From: Terriglobales bacterium
GTDB taxonomy: Bacteria; Acidobacteriota; Terriglobia; Terriglobales; Acidobacteriaceae
Assembly: GCA_015654835.1 (NCBI GenBank)
Contig: JAATGG010000205.1
Span: forward strand, 1-64,000
Reading direction: 5' to 3'
DNA: 64,000 nt
A model generated the notes under the pieces. That model did not search any database, was not told where the DNA came from, and saw only the letters and a program-made list of their open reading frames with translations. The position numbers and the translations under genes were made by a program. Shown one piece after another: positions 35,091 to 43,387 of this stretch; the stretch's first letter is position 1; the number at the start of each line of letters is the position of its first letter.

Positions 35091-36458
35091 CTAGTTGACG
35101 GTCAGGCCGAAGTCGATCTCCCGCGAGGTGATGGTCGTTCCCTCCCCGGCAAGAATGGCGCCGCGCTCCAGCACATGCTCCAGTTCGCGCACGTTCCCCG
35201 GCCAGGAATGGGCGGACAACTTGGCCAAAGCGGCCGGATCGACACGCTTGATCGGATCCTGTCGGCCCATCTGCTCAAGAAAGTGCTCGACCAGCAACGG
35301 CAGGTCTTGCGCGTGCTCGGACAGAGACGGGGTACGAATGAGAAAGACCGCCAGACGGTAGTAGAGGTCGGCGCGGAAGGTGCCTTCCTGGGTGTGCTTG
35401 GCAAGCGGGCGATGGGTGGCGGCAATAATACGCACGTCGACCTTGAGAGTCTCGTTGTCGCCCACCCGCTGTAACTCGCCGCTCTCGACGAAGCGAAGCA
35501 GCTTCGACTGCAGGGCCAGAGGCATCTCACCGATCTCGTCGAGAAAGAGCGTGCCGCCGTCGGCGGCCTCGATGCGTCCCACCCTGCCCTGCACCGCGCC
35601 GGTAAAGGCGCCGCGGGTGTGTCCGAAAAGCTCCGCTTCGAGCAGCGCCTCGGGAATGGCCGCGCAATTAATGGCGACAAATGGTTTGCGGCTTCGCAGG
35701 GAGAGGCGGTGCAACGCTTCGGCGACCAGTTCCTTGCCCGACCCGGTCGGCCCTTCAATAAGAACGGGAGTGGTGCGGGGAGCGACCAGGCGGATGCGGC
35801 GGCTCACCTCAAGCATGCAGGGGGCGTTGCCGATCAGCTCCGGCAGACGGTCGCCGACCGTCGCGTCCCGGCCGCTCACGGGAGCCTCTTCGACGACCAC
35901 GGCGGGGATGCCCGGACGCACCAGAGACAAGGCGGCCGGGGAACTCCAGACCGCGGCTCCCGCTTGAATCGGGTCCGCCTCAAGCGCCTCTGCCGAGGGG
36001 AGGGGGGCCGGGGAAGAATCCGCAGGAATTTTACCGAACAGGGGATCGGGCCGATTGAGGACAGGCCCGGGGTTCCAGGGCGAGGTGTCCGCGTCCTGGC
36101 TGCGGCGCAGGGCATAGAGGAGTTCCTGGCGATAGGGCCCGCGCGGGCTCTCCTGCGTGGAAGACCCGTCGGCGGTCACCAGCTCGACGCCGGGAAAACT
36201 CACGCGGAAATCGGTAAGAAACTCCGCCAGATCGAGATCGGGGAGCCAGGAATCGACGATGACGGCTTCGGGAAGAGTGGTTTCCGCCTCGGTCCATGCC
36301 TGGGCGCCGCCATCGGCCTCGCGCACCTGCCAGCGCAGCCCGGTGAGGATCTCGGAGAGCCGTTGACGGAAGCTGCGATCGGCACTGGCCACCAGGGCCG
36401 TACGCGGCCGGCTGCTGCGGAGAGGAGCGGGAACGGAGGCAACTGAAAGAGGAAGCAT
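35091..36458 (-). CDS. Sigma-54-dependent activator without C-terminal DNA-binding domain
   Basis: This 455-residue bacterial enhancer-binding protein has a degenerate receiver-like N-terminus (TALVASADRSFRQRLSEIL, VIVDSWLPDLDLAEF) lacking the usual acidic pocket pair. A linker follows, then the AAA+ domain with Walker A EGPTGSGKELVAEAL, the sigma-54 contact loop FGHTRGAFTGA and Walker B GGTLFLDEIGEMP. The protein ends 16 residues after the AAA+ helical lid (GTTITSREIDFGLTVN), so a Fis-type HTH is absent. The start at ATG 36458 has AGGAG 7 bases upstream. Position directly before flgB and after the response regulator suggests a FlrC/FlgR-like flagellar regulator. Confidence 0.88.
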   Translation of the reverse strand: MLPLSVASVPAPLRSSRPRTALVASADRSFRQRLSEILTGLRWQVREADGGAQAWTEAETTLPEAVIVDSWLPDLDLAEFLTDFRVSFPGVELVTADGSSTQESPRGPYRQELLYALRRSQDADTSPWNPGPVLNRPDPLFGKIPADSSPAPLPSAEALEADPIQAGAAVWSSPAALSLVRPGIPAVVVEEAPVSGRDATVGDRLPELIGNAPCMLEVSRRIRLVAPRTTPVLIEGPTGSGKELVAEALHRLSLRSRKPFVAINCAAIPEALLEAELFGHTRGAFTGAVQGRVGRIEAADGGTLFLDEIGEMPLALQSKLLRFVESGELQRVGDNETLKVDVRIIAATHRPLAKHTQEGTFRADLYYRLAVFLIRTPSLSEHAQDLPLLVEHFLEQMGRQDPIKRVDPAALAKLSAHSWPGNVRELEHVLERGAILAGEGTTITSREIDFGLTVN

Positions 36459-36502
36459 GAGGATTCTCCTAAAGTCGAGCAAGTTGAACGAGTTCGAACA
36501 AA

Positions 36503-37243
36503 CTAATTTGCGTCAAGGACCGGGTTGACGGCACCCGGCGCCGGGAGAGGCGAGAGAATGGGAAAGACCAGATCGGCCTCGGAAGGAACCGTGTAGCCCT
36601 GTCCGCGCACCGTCCGGATCAGGTGGCCGGGAGGCGGGTCTTTGAGCTTGCGGCGGAGATAGTTGACGTAGACATCCACGATGTTCGTGGTCTGCGCCGG
36701 CTCCATATTCCAGACCGAGTCGAGCAGATCGACGCGGGAGACGCAATGTCCGCGGTTGAGCATCAAGTGCTCCAGAAGGGCGAACTCCTTATTGGTAAGG
36801 ACAATCTGCAGACCGCCGCGGCGGGCGGTGTGGTCCAGACGGTCCAGTTCCAGGTCGCCGGCGCGCAACTGCAGGCGCGCTTCGCGTTTCCGCCGCAGCA
36901 GGGCCCGGCAGCGCGCGCGGAGCTCATGCAGGCTGAACGGCTTGGTCATCAGATCGTCGGCGCCCTGATCGAGACAGCGGACGCGTGTATCCACCTCTTG
37001 CCGGGCGGTCAGCACCAGGACCGGGAGGTCGGCATTGATGAGGCGAACCTCTTGGAGGACCTGCTCTCCGTCCTTGACCGGCATATTCAGGTCGAGGATG
37101 GTCAGGTCGGGGGTATCTTCGCGAAACGCTTCGACGGCTGCACCACCGTCGCAGGTCAGGCGCACGCGATGCCCATCGGCCTCCAGGCCGCGGGTCAGGA
37201 ACAAACCCAGTGCTTTGTCGTCTTCGGCGATCAACAACCTCAT
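36503..37243 (-). CDS. OmpR-family response regulator
   Basis: This 246-residue two-component regulator has a complete receiver domain (acidic pocket AEDDKALG, phospho-acceptor in LTILDLNMPVKDG, switch Thr/Lys in VLVLTARQ and MTKPFSL). A winged-helix output domain follows (LTNKEFALLEHLMLNRG, VDVYVNYLRRKLKDPPPGHLIRTVRGQGYTV). It stands 44 bases upstream of the sigma-54 activator and likely shares its transcript, making it a candidate master regulator of the flagellar block. No partner kinase gene is in the window. Confidence 0.93.
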   Translation of the reverse strand: MRLLIAEDDKALGLFLTRGLEADGHRVRLTCDGGAAVEAFREDTPDLTILDLNMPVKDGEQVLQEVRLINADLPVLVLTARQEVDTRVRCLDQGADDLMTKPFSLHELRARCRALLRRKREARLQLRAGDLELDRLDHTARRGGLQIVLTNKEFALLEHLMLNRGHCVSRVDLLDSVWNMEPAQTTNIVDVYVNYLRRKLKDPPPGHLIRTVRGQGYTVPSEADLVFPILSPLPAPGAVNPVLDAN

Positions 37244-37566
37244 GGCAGCCTTCCCTTTTTGGCAGCGTTTCTGAATCCGTAGCGCTTGCCTGGTGTTTCC
37301 CGGTGGCCCGCTTAGCGTGTCCTAACCTCGCGGCCTTCTTTACCTTCCCTCATGCAGAAGTGGAACTCAAGATGGAAAAGCACAAAGAATCCGTACCAAT
37401 TCCGGAATCGGAATGAGGAATTTGAATGTTCCAAAACGGGTCAGAATTGACGGAGGCCAATGACCAGGGTCAGTCTTCGCGGCTAAGAGAGCAGATTAAG
37501 AGAAAAATGAGGAAGAAGTAGAAAAAGAGCTGGCGTGGTTCGCTTTTTATTCGCTATAATGCGCGC
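37244..37566. other. Divergent regulatory region between response regulator and lexA
   Basis: About 320 bases with no credible ORF. It holds the upstream region of the flagellar regulator on one strand and of lexA on the other; the lexA-proximal end contains the direct-repeat motif described separately. I see no sigma-54 promoter. Confidence 0.55.
37538..37560 (+). promoter_or_regulatory. Putative lexA promoter with direct-repeat SOS operator
   Basis: GTTC-GCTTTTT-ATTC at 37538-37552 is a direct repeat with 11-bp periodicity, like the GTTC-N7-GTTC LexA box of Alphaproteobacteria. It is directly followed by a perfect -10 hexamer TATAAT at 37555-37560, so a bound repressor would block RNA polymerase. 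Sixteen bases (TCGCTTTTTATTCGCT) are repeated exactly upstream of the DinB-family gene at 57.3 kb. The -35 region is poor. Confidence 0.6.
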
Positions 37567-38172
37567 ATGGCTGTGACTCGAAGGCAAAAAGAGGTTCTCG
37601 ATTTCTTGGAATCGTTTGTGACTCGCAACGGCTATTCCCCGTCGTTCGAGGAGATCGCGCGGGGCATGGGGTTGAAGAGCCTGGCGACGGTGCACAAGCA
37701 CATCACAAACCTGGAAAAGAAGGGTCTGCTGGACCGGGTGCATAACCGCAGCCGTTCGATCGACGTGCTGCCGCCGGGCAGCCGGACGCGGAGCAGCGAC
37801 AGGCTGCCGCTGGCCGGGCGGATTGCGGCGGGGCTGCCGGTCGAGACGACGGAGACGCCGGAGAGTATTTCGCTGCACGATGTGGTCGGCAACCGCGACG
37901 TTTTCGCGCTGGAAGTACGGGGCGATTCGATGCGCGACGAGCACATTATCAGCGGGGATTATGTGCTGGTGGAGCGAACCCGGACGGCACGCCAGGGCGA
38001 AATTGTGGTGGCGCTGGTGCATGGCGCGGAGACGACGTTGAAGAGGTTTTATTCCGAGGGCAGCGTGGTACGGCTGCAGCCGGCAAATATCGAAATGGAA
38101 CCGATCTATATACCGGCTGCTCAGGTAGCGATTCAGGGCCGGGTGCTGGGCGTGCTGCGTAAATACCGATAG
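37567..38172 (+). CDS. lexA: LexA repressor
   Basis: This 201-residue SOS repressor has an N-terminal winged HTH (RRQKEVLDFLESFVTRNGYSPSFEEIARGMG, then LKSLATVHKHITNLEKKG). The self-cleavage site Ala-Gly lies in GRIAAGLPVE, the catalytic Ser in VRGDSMRDEHI and the catalytic Lys in GAETTLKRFY. LexA represses DNA-damage genes and cleaves itself when RecA filaments form. The start codon is only 6 bases downstream of a perfect TATAAT and lacks a Shine-Dalgarno sequence, so the mRNA may be leaderless. The direct-repeat motif upstream fits autorepression. Confidence 0.96.
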   Translation: MAVTRRQKEVLDFLESFVTRNGYSPSFEEIARGMGLKSLATVHKHITNLEKKGLLDRVHNRSRSIDVLPPGSRTRSSDRLPLAGRIAAGLPVETTETPESISLHDVVGNRDVFALEVRGDSMRDEHIISGDYVLVERTRTARQGEIVVALVHGAETTLKRFYSEGSVVRLQPANIEMEPIYIPAAQVAIQGRVLGVLRKYR

Positions 38173-38239
38173 CCGCCGGCGACGGACTCGGGAAATGACG
38201 CCGGAATAATAGCAACGATTAAGAAAAGCAGAAAAGAAA

Positions 38240-38264
38240 AAGGCCCAGCGGAAAGCCGGGCCTT
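38240..38264. terminator. Bidirectional terminator between lexA and trxA
   Basis: AAGGCCCAGC pairs with GCCGGGCCTT (one G-U) around a GGAAA-type loop. On the minus strand it is followed by TTTTTCTTTTC, a good tail for terminating the thioredoxin transcript; the plus-strand tail (GGTTTC) is weaker. Confidence 0.8.
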
Positions 38265-38304
38265 GGTTTCAACTTACTTCGTTCTGTGATGCGTAAGTTC
38301 TCAC

Positions 38305-38637
38305 TTAGGCAAGAAGACGTTTTACCCGTTCGTCGATCACGTCCTGCGGCACATAACCAACAATCTGGTCGGCGACCTTGCCATCCTTGAAGAACAGGAG
38401 CGCAGGGATGCCGCGGATGCCATAGCGAGCCGGAACGGCGCCGTTCTGGTCCACATTGACCTTGGCGACTTTCAGCTTACCGGCATAGGTTGTGGCCATA
38501 CCGTCAACAATTGGCGCGATCATCTTGCAGGGCCCGCACCACCCGGCCCAGAAATCGACCAGAACCGGCTGCTCGCTGCGCAGCACCTCCTGATCAAACG
38601 TTCCATCGGAAACTTCCACCACACCCTGTCCAGCCAT
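38305..38637 (-). CDS. trxA: Thioredoxin
   Basis: This 110-residue cytoplasmic thiol-disulfide reductant has the active site VDFWAGWCGPCKMIAPIVD, the cis-Pro in IRGIPALLFFKDGKVADQIVGYVP and the standard length. The start is ATG 38637 (MAGQGVVEVSD), preceded by AGGAGG only 3 bases away; the ORF-track start adds 14 residues without homology. It is convergent with lexA, sharing the terminator hairpin between them. Confidence 0.95.
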   Translation of the reverse strand: MAGQGVVEVSDGTFDQEVLRSEQPVLVDFWAGWCGPCKMIAPIVDGMATTYAGKLKVAKVNVDQNGAVPARYGIRGIPALLFFKDGKVADQIVGYVPQDVIDERVKRLLA

Positions 38638-39058
38638 GATCCTCCTCGCGATACCTGCGCTTACCCAGTGTACCTTCAACCGCGCTTAAATGAGATGCGG
38701 CAGCAGCGGTGAAAGTCGCATATCAGCTTCCGGCCCCGGAGCACGTGAAGGCGGCCCGGGGAACGGCTGCCGATGAGCGCCGCTTCCGGAAAAGACGCAG
38801 TAAGCTTTTCTTTTCATTATAGATACAGAAGAACAAAGCGCCCGGATCCTCAAAAAAGGATCACGGGCGCTAGAGCAGCCCTCCCCCAGAACTGCCCACG
38901 ATTGCGAATTTAGGTGTTTGCACAACGAATAGCAAGAAAACTTAGGTAATGGATGAGGTAATCCCTTGAGGGTTATTTAGCAGAGAGTTAAGGGAGCGCC
39001 GCGTAAATTTACTAAGGAGTCAACAAAGAAATTCCCGGGAGACACGAGCCGGTTGAAA
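38638..39058. other. Intergenic region with long hairpin, no gene
   Basis: About 420 bases between the trxA start and the thrB stop. The only ORF in the track (79 aa) looks random. A strong hairpin lies at 38837-38871 (see terminator entry). The part from about 38920 to 39050 is AT-rich and holds nothing I recognise. Confidence 0.5.
38837..38871 (-). terminator. Strong hairpin, probable terminator of thrC-thrB
   Basis: AGCGCCCG-GATCCT pairs with AGGATC-A-CGGGCGCT (14 bp with a single bulge) around a short A-rich loop. On the minus strand the stem is followed by TTTGTTCTTC. It lies about 190 bases past the thrB stop and upstream of the trxA promoter area. Confidence 0.55.
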
Positions 39059-40000
39059 TCAGAGACGGGACCTCTCCAGATATTCTCCGGCGCCGAGGGT
39101 CTCGAACGGGCAAACGATCAGCTCCGCCACCTCAGGGCCTTCGAGCGCATCGAGGATGGCAAGTGTGGCGGACTGCACGCTCGCTTGTGCATCCACGATC
39201 ACCAGCACGGCAGGGCCGGCGCCGCTCAGAGCGACTCCCAGGATGCCGTGGGTACCGGCAAGGGGCAGCAGAGGCGGCAACAGAGGACAAATGGCCGCTC
39301 GGTAGGGCTGATGAATGCGGTCGTTCATGGCGGTGCGCAGCAGATCTCCGCGGCCTTGGGCGAAGGCGAGGCCCAGCAGAGCTACGGATTGAATGTTGAC
39401 CACCACATCGGCGCGGGAATAGGCCGCGGGCAGCACGGCACGGGCTTTGCTGGTGGCCAGAGGCTCGACAGGGAGAACGACGATGGCCCGCCAGTCGGCC
39501 GGAGGGGTGACCTGGGCGACGTGGACGGTACGGCCTTCGCGTGCGGCGACAACAAAACCGCCGAGCCAGCAGGCGGCAGCGTTGTCGGGGTGGCTTTCCA
39601 GCACGGAGGCTTCTTCAAGAATGCGTTCGCCATCCCAGCCAAGCTGGCCGAAGTGAACGGCGAGGGCAACGGCAGCCAGCCGCCCTGCCGCCGAGGAACC
39701 GCAGCCCATGCCGAGCGGAATACCGTTGGCCATGCGAATGGCCAGGGGAATCACGGGCCGGCCATTTTCGATGAGCAACCGCTTATAGATTTCGAGGATG
39801 AGATTATCTTCAAGCCGTGCACAGCGGTCGGCATCGCGGCCGGTCGCGGCAATCGAGAACGTCGCGGCGGGGTCCGCTTCGATTTCCAAATGGAAGTTGA
39901 AGGCCACGGCGGCAGCGTCGAAGCCGGGGCCGAGATTGGCTGAGGTGGCGGGCAGGCGCAACCGCAGCCTGCCCGGGTGTGCCGTGGCGGCGTCACTCAT
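39059..40000 (-). CDS. thrB: Homoserine kinase
   Basis: This 313-residue GHMP-family kinase phosphorylates homoserine for threonine synthesis. The N-terminal LRLPATSANLGPGFDAAAVAF and ATP-binding loop GIPLGMGCGSSAAGRLAAVAL are diagnostic, with a C-terminal GVALSGAGPAVLVIV motif. The start at ATG 40000 overlaps the thrC stop by ATGA. The long ORF-track version runs back through thrC in another frame. ThrC-ThrB form a tightly coupled operon. Confidence 0.95.
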   Translation of the reverse strand: MSDAATAHPGRLRLRLPATSANLGPGFDAAAVAFNFHLEIEADPAATFSIAATGRDADRCARLEDNLILEIYKRLLIENGRPVIPLAIRMANGIPLGMGCGSSAAGRLAAVALAVHFGQLGWDGERILEEASVLESHPDNAAACWLGGFVVAAREGRTVHVAQVTPPADWRAIVVLPVEPLATSKARAVLPAAYSRADVVVNIQSVALLGLAFAQGRGDLLRTAMNDRIHQPYRAAICPLLPPLLPLAGTHGILGVALSGAGPAVLVIVDAQASVQSATLAILDALEGPEVAELIVCPFETLGAGEYLERSRL

Positions 40001-41352
40001 CCCATTCTGCCCTTCATGGCGGCCAGCACGGCTGCCGGCGTGGCATCGACGGCGACTGCATCGCGGCGATGGCTTTCGATTTCGACCTCGTGCCCGGCAG
40101 CTTCCTGCCCGGTCAAGAGGGTTCCGCGATGGAAATCGATGGTGTAGTCGGCATCCTTCAACGTGTGCCCTGTGAGCAGCAGCACCACAGTCTCGCCGGA
40201 AGCGACCAGGCCCTTTGCACGCAGCTTTTTCAAGCCGGCCAGAGTGACGGCGGAGGCGGGTTCGCAACCCAATCCCTCACTGCCGATTTCGGCCTTGGCA
40301 AGGGCGATTTCGGTCTCGTTCACGTCGAGGCACCAGCCGCCGGTGTCGTGAATGACGCGAGCCGCTTTGCGCCACGAGGCGGGATTGCCGATGCGAATAG
40401 CGGTAGCACGGGTGTGCGCCTCGACCGGTTCCATGGCCGTGCCCTGATTGGCGAGGAAGCTCCGCACCAGCGGGTTGGCGCCTTCGGCCTGGACAACGGT
40501 GATGCGCGGCACCCGCGCCACCAAGCCCAGTTCGTGCAATTCGCGAAATCCTTTGCCCAGGGCGGAACTGTTGGCGAGATTGCCGCCGGGCACGATCAGG
40601 TGATCGGGCACGGTCCACTCAAAGGCCTCGGCGATTTCGAAGGCGGGAGTCTTCTGGCCTTCCAAACGGTAAGGGTTGACCGAATTGAGCAGGTAGATGG
40701 GCTCTTCGCGGACGATCTGCGTCAGCACGCGGACGCAGCCATCGAAATCCGTCTTCAACTGGCAGGTGATGGCACCGTAGTCCATGGCCTGCGACAGTTT
40801 GCCCCAGGCGATTTTGCCTTCGGGAATCAACACCAGGCTGCGCAGGCCGGCGCGCGCGGCATAGGCGGCCATCGCGGCGGATGTGTTGCCCGTGGAGGCA
40901 CAGGCCACCCACTTGAAACCGCGCTCGCGGGCCACGCTCAAAGCCGCCGTCATGCCGGTATCTTTGAACGATCCGGTAGGATTCATGCCCTGATGCTTGG
41001 CAAAGAGCTGATCGATGCCCAAAGCCTTGCCGGCGCGGGGCAGCGCGTAGAGGGGCGTGTTGCCTTCGCGCAGCGTCACGGCGTCGCCAAAGCTATCGAG
41101 AATGGGCAGCAGTTCGCGAAAGCGCCACACGCCGGAGTGATCGAGTTCTTCGGAGGAACAGCGCCGCTCACGCCATAACCATTTGAGCGCGCCAGGATTG
41201 GGGCGGTCGTTGCCCTGCCGCTGGCCCCAGCCAGGGTAATCGACCTCGAACAGGTCGCCACAAACGGCGCAGCGGAAGTCGGGCTGCGCTTCGGGGCCGG
41301 AGATGCGGGCTCCGCAACCGAAACAACGTAGCTGGTGCAAATTATCGTTCAT
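39997..41352 (-). CDS. thrC: Threonine synthase
   Basis: This 451-residue PLP enzyme converts O-phosphohomoserine to threonine. An N-terminal zinc-ribbon-like segment (LRCFGCGARI ... RCAVCGDLFEVDYPGW) is typical of one threonine synthase class. The PLP lysine is in HQGMNPTGSFKDTGMTAAL, followed by CASTGNTSAAMAAYAA and VPGGNLANSSALGKGF for phosphate binding. The start is ATG 41352; a 46-residue longer frame is unlikely. It is divergent from modA with about 60 bases between starts. Confidence 0.95.
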   Translation of the reverse strand: MNDNLHQLRCFGCGARISGPEAQPDFRCAVCGDLFEVDYPGWGQRQGNDRPNPGALKWLWRERRCSSEELDHSGVWRFRELLPILDSFGDAVTLREGNTPLYALPRAGKALGIDQLFAKHQGMNPTGSFKDTGMTAALSVARERGFKWVACASTGNTSAAMAAYAARAGLRSLVLIPEGKIAWGKLSQAMDYGAITCQLKTDFDGCVRVLTQIVREEPIYLLNSVNPYRLEGQKTPAFEIAEAFEWTVPDHLIVPGGNLANSSALGKGFRELHELGLVARVPRITVVQAEGANPLVRSFLANQGTAMEPVEAHTRATAIRIGNPASWRKAARVIHDTGGWCLDVNETEIALAKAEIGSEGLGCEPASAVTLAGLKKLRAKGLVASGETVVLLLTGHTLKDADYTIDFHRGTLLTGQEAAGHEVEIESHRRDAVAVDATPAAVLAAMKGRMG

Positions 41353-41413
41353 ATCTGGTGTTAGCCTACCAGCGTGAGCGGGGTTTTGCCTCACATTTGG
41401 AGACGGCTCGAAC

Positions 41414-42190
41414 ATGCTGAAGAAGATATTCCCTGCACTTCTCGCGGTGCTGTGCCTCATCCCGGTATCGGCACAGACGACCTTGCGCATTGCCGCGGCT
41501 GCCGATCTGCAACCCGTGCTGCCGCCGATCCTCGAACAGTTCCAGAGGGCTACGGGGATTCATGCCGAGGCCACGTACCAGGCGTCGGCCGCATTGACTG
41601 CGCAGATCCAGAACGGTGCGCCCTTCGACCTGTTTTTGTCGGCGGATTTGAGCTATCCCAAGCGGCTGATCGATGCCGGGCTTGCGGATGCGGCGGGCAC
41701 GGCGGATTCATCGACGCCGATCACCTATGCCAAAGGCACGCTGGTGCTGTGGACGCGCAAGGATGCGCATCTGCCAGCGCCTTCGCTCGACCTGCTGCGC
41801 AGCCCGCAACTCAAGCGGCTGGCGATTGCCAATCCCGATCGTGCCCCGTATGGGCGGGCGGCGGTGGCGGCGCTCAACAGCCTCAAGCTTTACGACTCCC
41901 TGAAGCCACGTTTGGTGACGGCTGAGAATATCGGCCAGACGGCGCAGTTTGTGGACTCGGGCAATGCGGACGCCGGTTTGATTTCGCTGACTTCGGCGCT
42001 GACGCCACGACTCTCGGCGAACGGCAATTATTTTGTGATTCCGCGCACTCTCTATCCGTCGATTGAACAGGGCGCGGTGATTGTCAGCAAGAGCACGCAG
42101 CGCGCCGCGGCGCACAAGCTGCTGGATTATTTGCTGTCGGGTCCGGTGCAGGCGCAACTGGCCAAGAGCGGGCTCACACCGGCGAAGTGA
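41414..42190 (+). CDS. modA: Molybdate ABC transporter substrate-binding protein ModA
   Basis: This 258-residue exported oxyanion-binding protein has a signal peptide (LKKIFPALLAVLCLIPVSAQ). The mature part begins TTLRIAAAADLQPVLPPIL, with QASAALTAQIQNGAPFDLFLSAD and the hinge LAIANPDRAPYGRAAVAAL, all typical of ModA/WtpA-like proteins that capture molybdate or tungstate. The permease and ATPase genes modB and modC do not follow it, since the next gene is convergent, so this one is separated from its transporter. Confidence 0.9.
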   Translation: MLKKIFPALLAVLCLIPVSAQTTLRIAAAADLQPVLPPILEQFQRATGIHAEATYQASAALTAQIQNGAPFDLFLSADLSYPKRLIDAGLADAAGTADSSTPITYAKGTLVLWTRKDAHLPAPSLDLLRSPQLKRLAIANPDRAPYGRAAVAALNSLKLYDSLKPRLVTAENIGQTAQFVDSGNADAGLISLTSALTPRLSANGNYFVIPRTLYPSIEQGAVIVSKSTQRAAAHKLLDYLLSGPVQAQLAKSGLTPAK

Positions 42191-42226
42191 GATGGGAATG
42201 GAATAAAGATTCGTGCCTCATGCATG

Positions 42227-42254
42227 CAGGGCGCGTGCCGAAGCCCGCGCCCTG
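42227..42254. terminator. Hairpin between convergent modA and hemQ
   Basis: CAGGGCGCG and CGCGCCCTG form a perfect 9-bp stem around a 10-base loop, 37 bases after the modA stop and 43 before the hemQ stop. No strong T-run is present, so it may be a weak bidirectional terminator. Confidence 0.55.
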
Positions 42255-42296
42255 TACACACGAAAGTTCTGAAGAACTCAAAAACTTCGAATCGAT

Positions 42297-43130
42297 TTAA
42301 GAGATCAGTTTGCCGGCGAGCCAGGATTCGAGGCGATCGATGGGGAGGCGCACGCCGATGAAGAATTGCCCGAAGAGCGCGTAGACGGCGCTCACCTGGT
42401 CGAAGCGCATTTCATAAATCAGCTTCTTGAAGGTGACGGGGTCTTCAGAGAACAGGTCCACGCCCCACTCCCAATCGTCGTAGCCGATGGAGCCGGAGAT
42501 GATCTGGCGGACGACATCGCCATAACGGCGCCCGATCATGCCGTGCTCGTGCATCATGCGCTGGCGCTCGGCAAAGGGAGTCGTGTACCAGTTCACCTGC
42601 TCGTCGCGCTTGCGGTCCATGGGATAGAAGCAGAGGTATTTGGCATCGGGAATCGCGGGATAGAGGCGGGGCGTCATGGCGTCTGCCTGACGCTTGAGGG
42701 TAGCGGCAACCTCGGCGTTCCACTCGGGCGAATGCTGTTCGAGAGTGCCGGCGGCTTCGTAGGTCTTTCTGCTGGACTCATAGAGCCCGAGCTCGACGAC
42801 CGACACATAGGAGTGGCGCAGTTCGAGAAAGTCGTAAAGCCCGGTCTGGGCGAGATCGAGTTCCACCTGGTTGAGGGCTTCGACCGAATCGCGGAAGTGC
42901 ATCAGGATCAAGTCGCCTTTATGGCCGAGTTGAGAAAAAAGCGCGGTCTGCGCGGAGGCATCGGATTTCTCGCCATGCTCCAGGGCTTTCAATGCCTGCA
43001 CAGCGTCGGCGGCAATCCGGTCGCGGTCCGCCCGGGGGGTTGCGCGCCACGCCTTCCAATCGAAGCGGAAGAACTGGTGCAGCAGGCTGGAGCCTTCAAG
43101 AGTAAGCGGAACGGGGGGGAAATCGGCCAA
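42297..43130 (-). CDS. hemQ: Coproheme decarboxylase HemQ (chlorite dismutase family)
   Basis: This 277-residue enzyme decarboxylates coproheme III to heme b in the coproporphyrin-dependent pathway. Diagnostic segments are LLHQFFRFDWKAW, HSYVSVVELGLYES, NWYTTPFAERQRMMHEHGMIGRRY (catalytic Tyr and heme-ligand His) and SGSIGYDDWEWGVDLFSEDP. The sequence follows the Gram-positive/Acidobacteria type rather than true chlorite dismutases. I take the TTG at 43130, behind GAGGTG, as the start; an ATG at 43169 gives 13 more residues but no ribosome binding site. Confidence 0.93.
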   Translation of the reverse strand: MADFPPVPLTLEGSSLLHQFFRFDWKAWRATPRADRDRIAADAVQALKALEHGEKSDASAQTALFSQLGHKGDLILMHFRDSVEALNQVELDLAQTGLYDFLELRHSYVSVVELGLYESSRKTYEAAGTLEQHSPEWNAEVAATLKRQADAMTPRLYPAIPDAKYLCFYPMDRKRDEQVNWYTTPFAERQRMMHEHGMIGRRYGDVVRQIISGSIGYDDWEWGVDLFSEDPVTFKKLIYEMRFDQVSAVYALFGQFFIGVRLPIDRLESWLAGKLIS

Positions 43131-43387
43131 CTGGCACCTCGTTTGGAATGGGTGTAGACAACCCTCCATGCTAACAAACGAAACTCACGGAAGCGTTTTT
43201 GGACGGCATGAAGGGGTTCGAATCGCATGGTTCGAGCGGTATCTCAACAAACTGCAGGGGCGTCGCACGGGGTGGGCGGCGAGGATTCTGTGCTGGCATT
43301 TGAGCGCGAAAATTCCGGAAGTTGCCGATGGCGGGGACGGAGGTCCCGGGAAAGGGACCGCTGCGGCCCTATATACTAAATTCGCTA

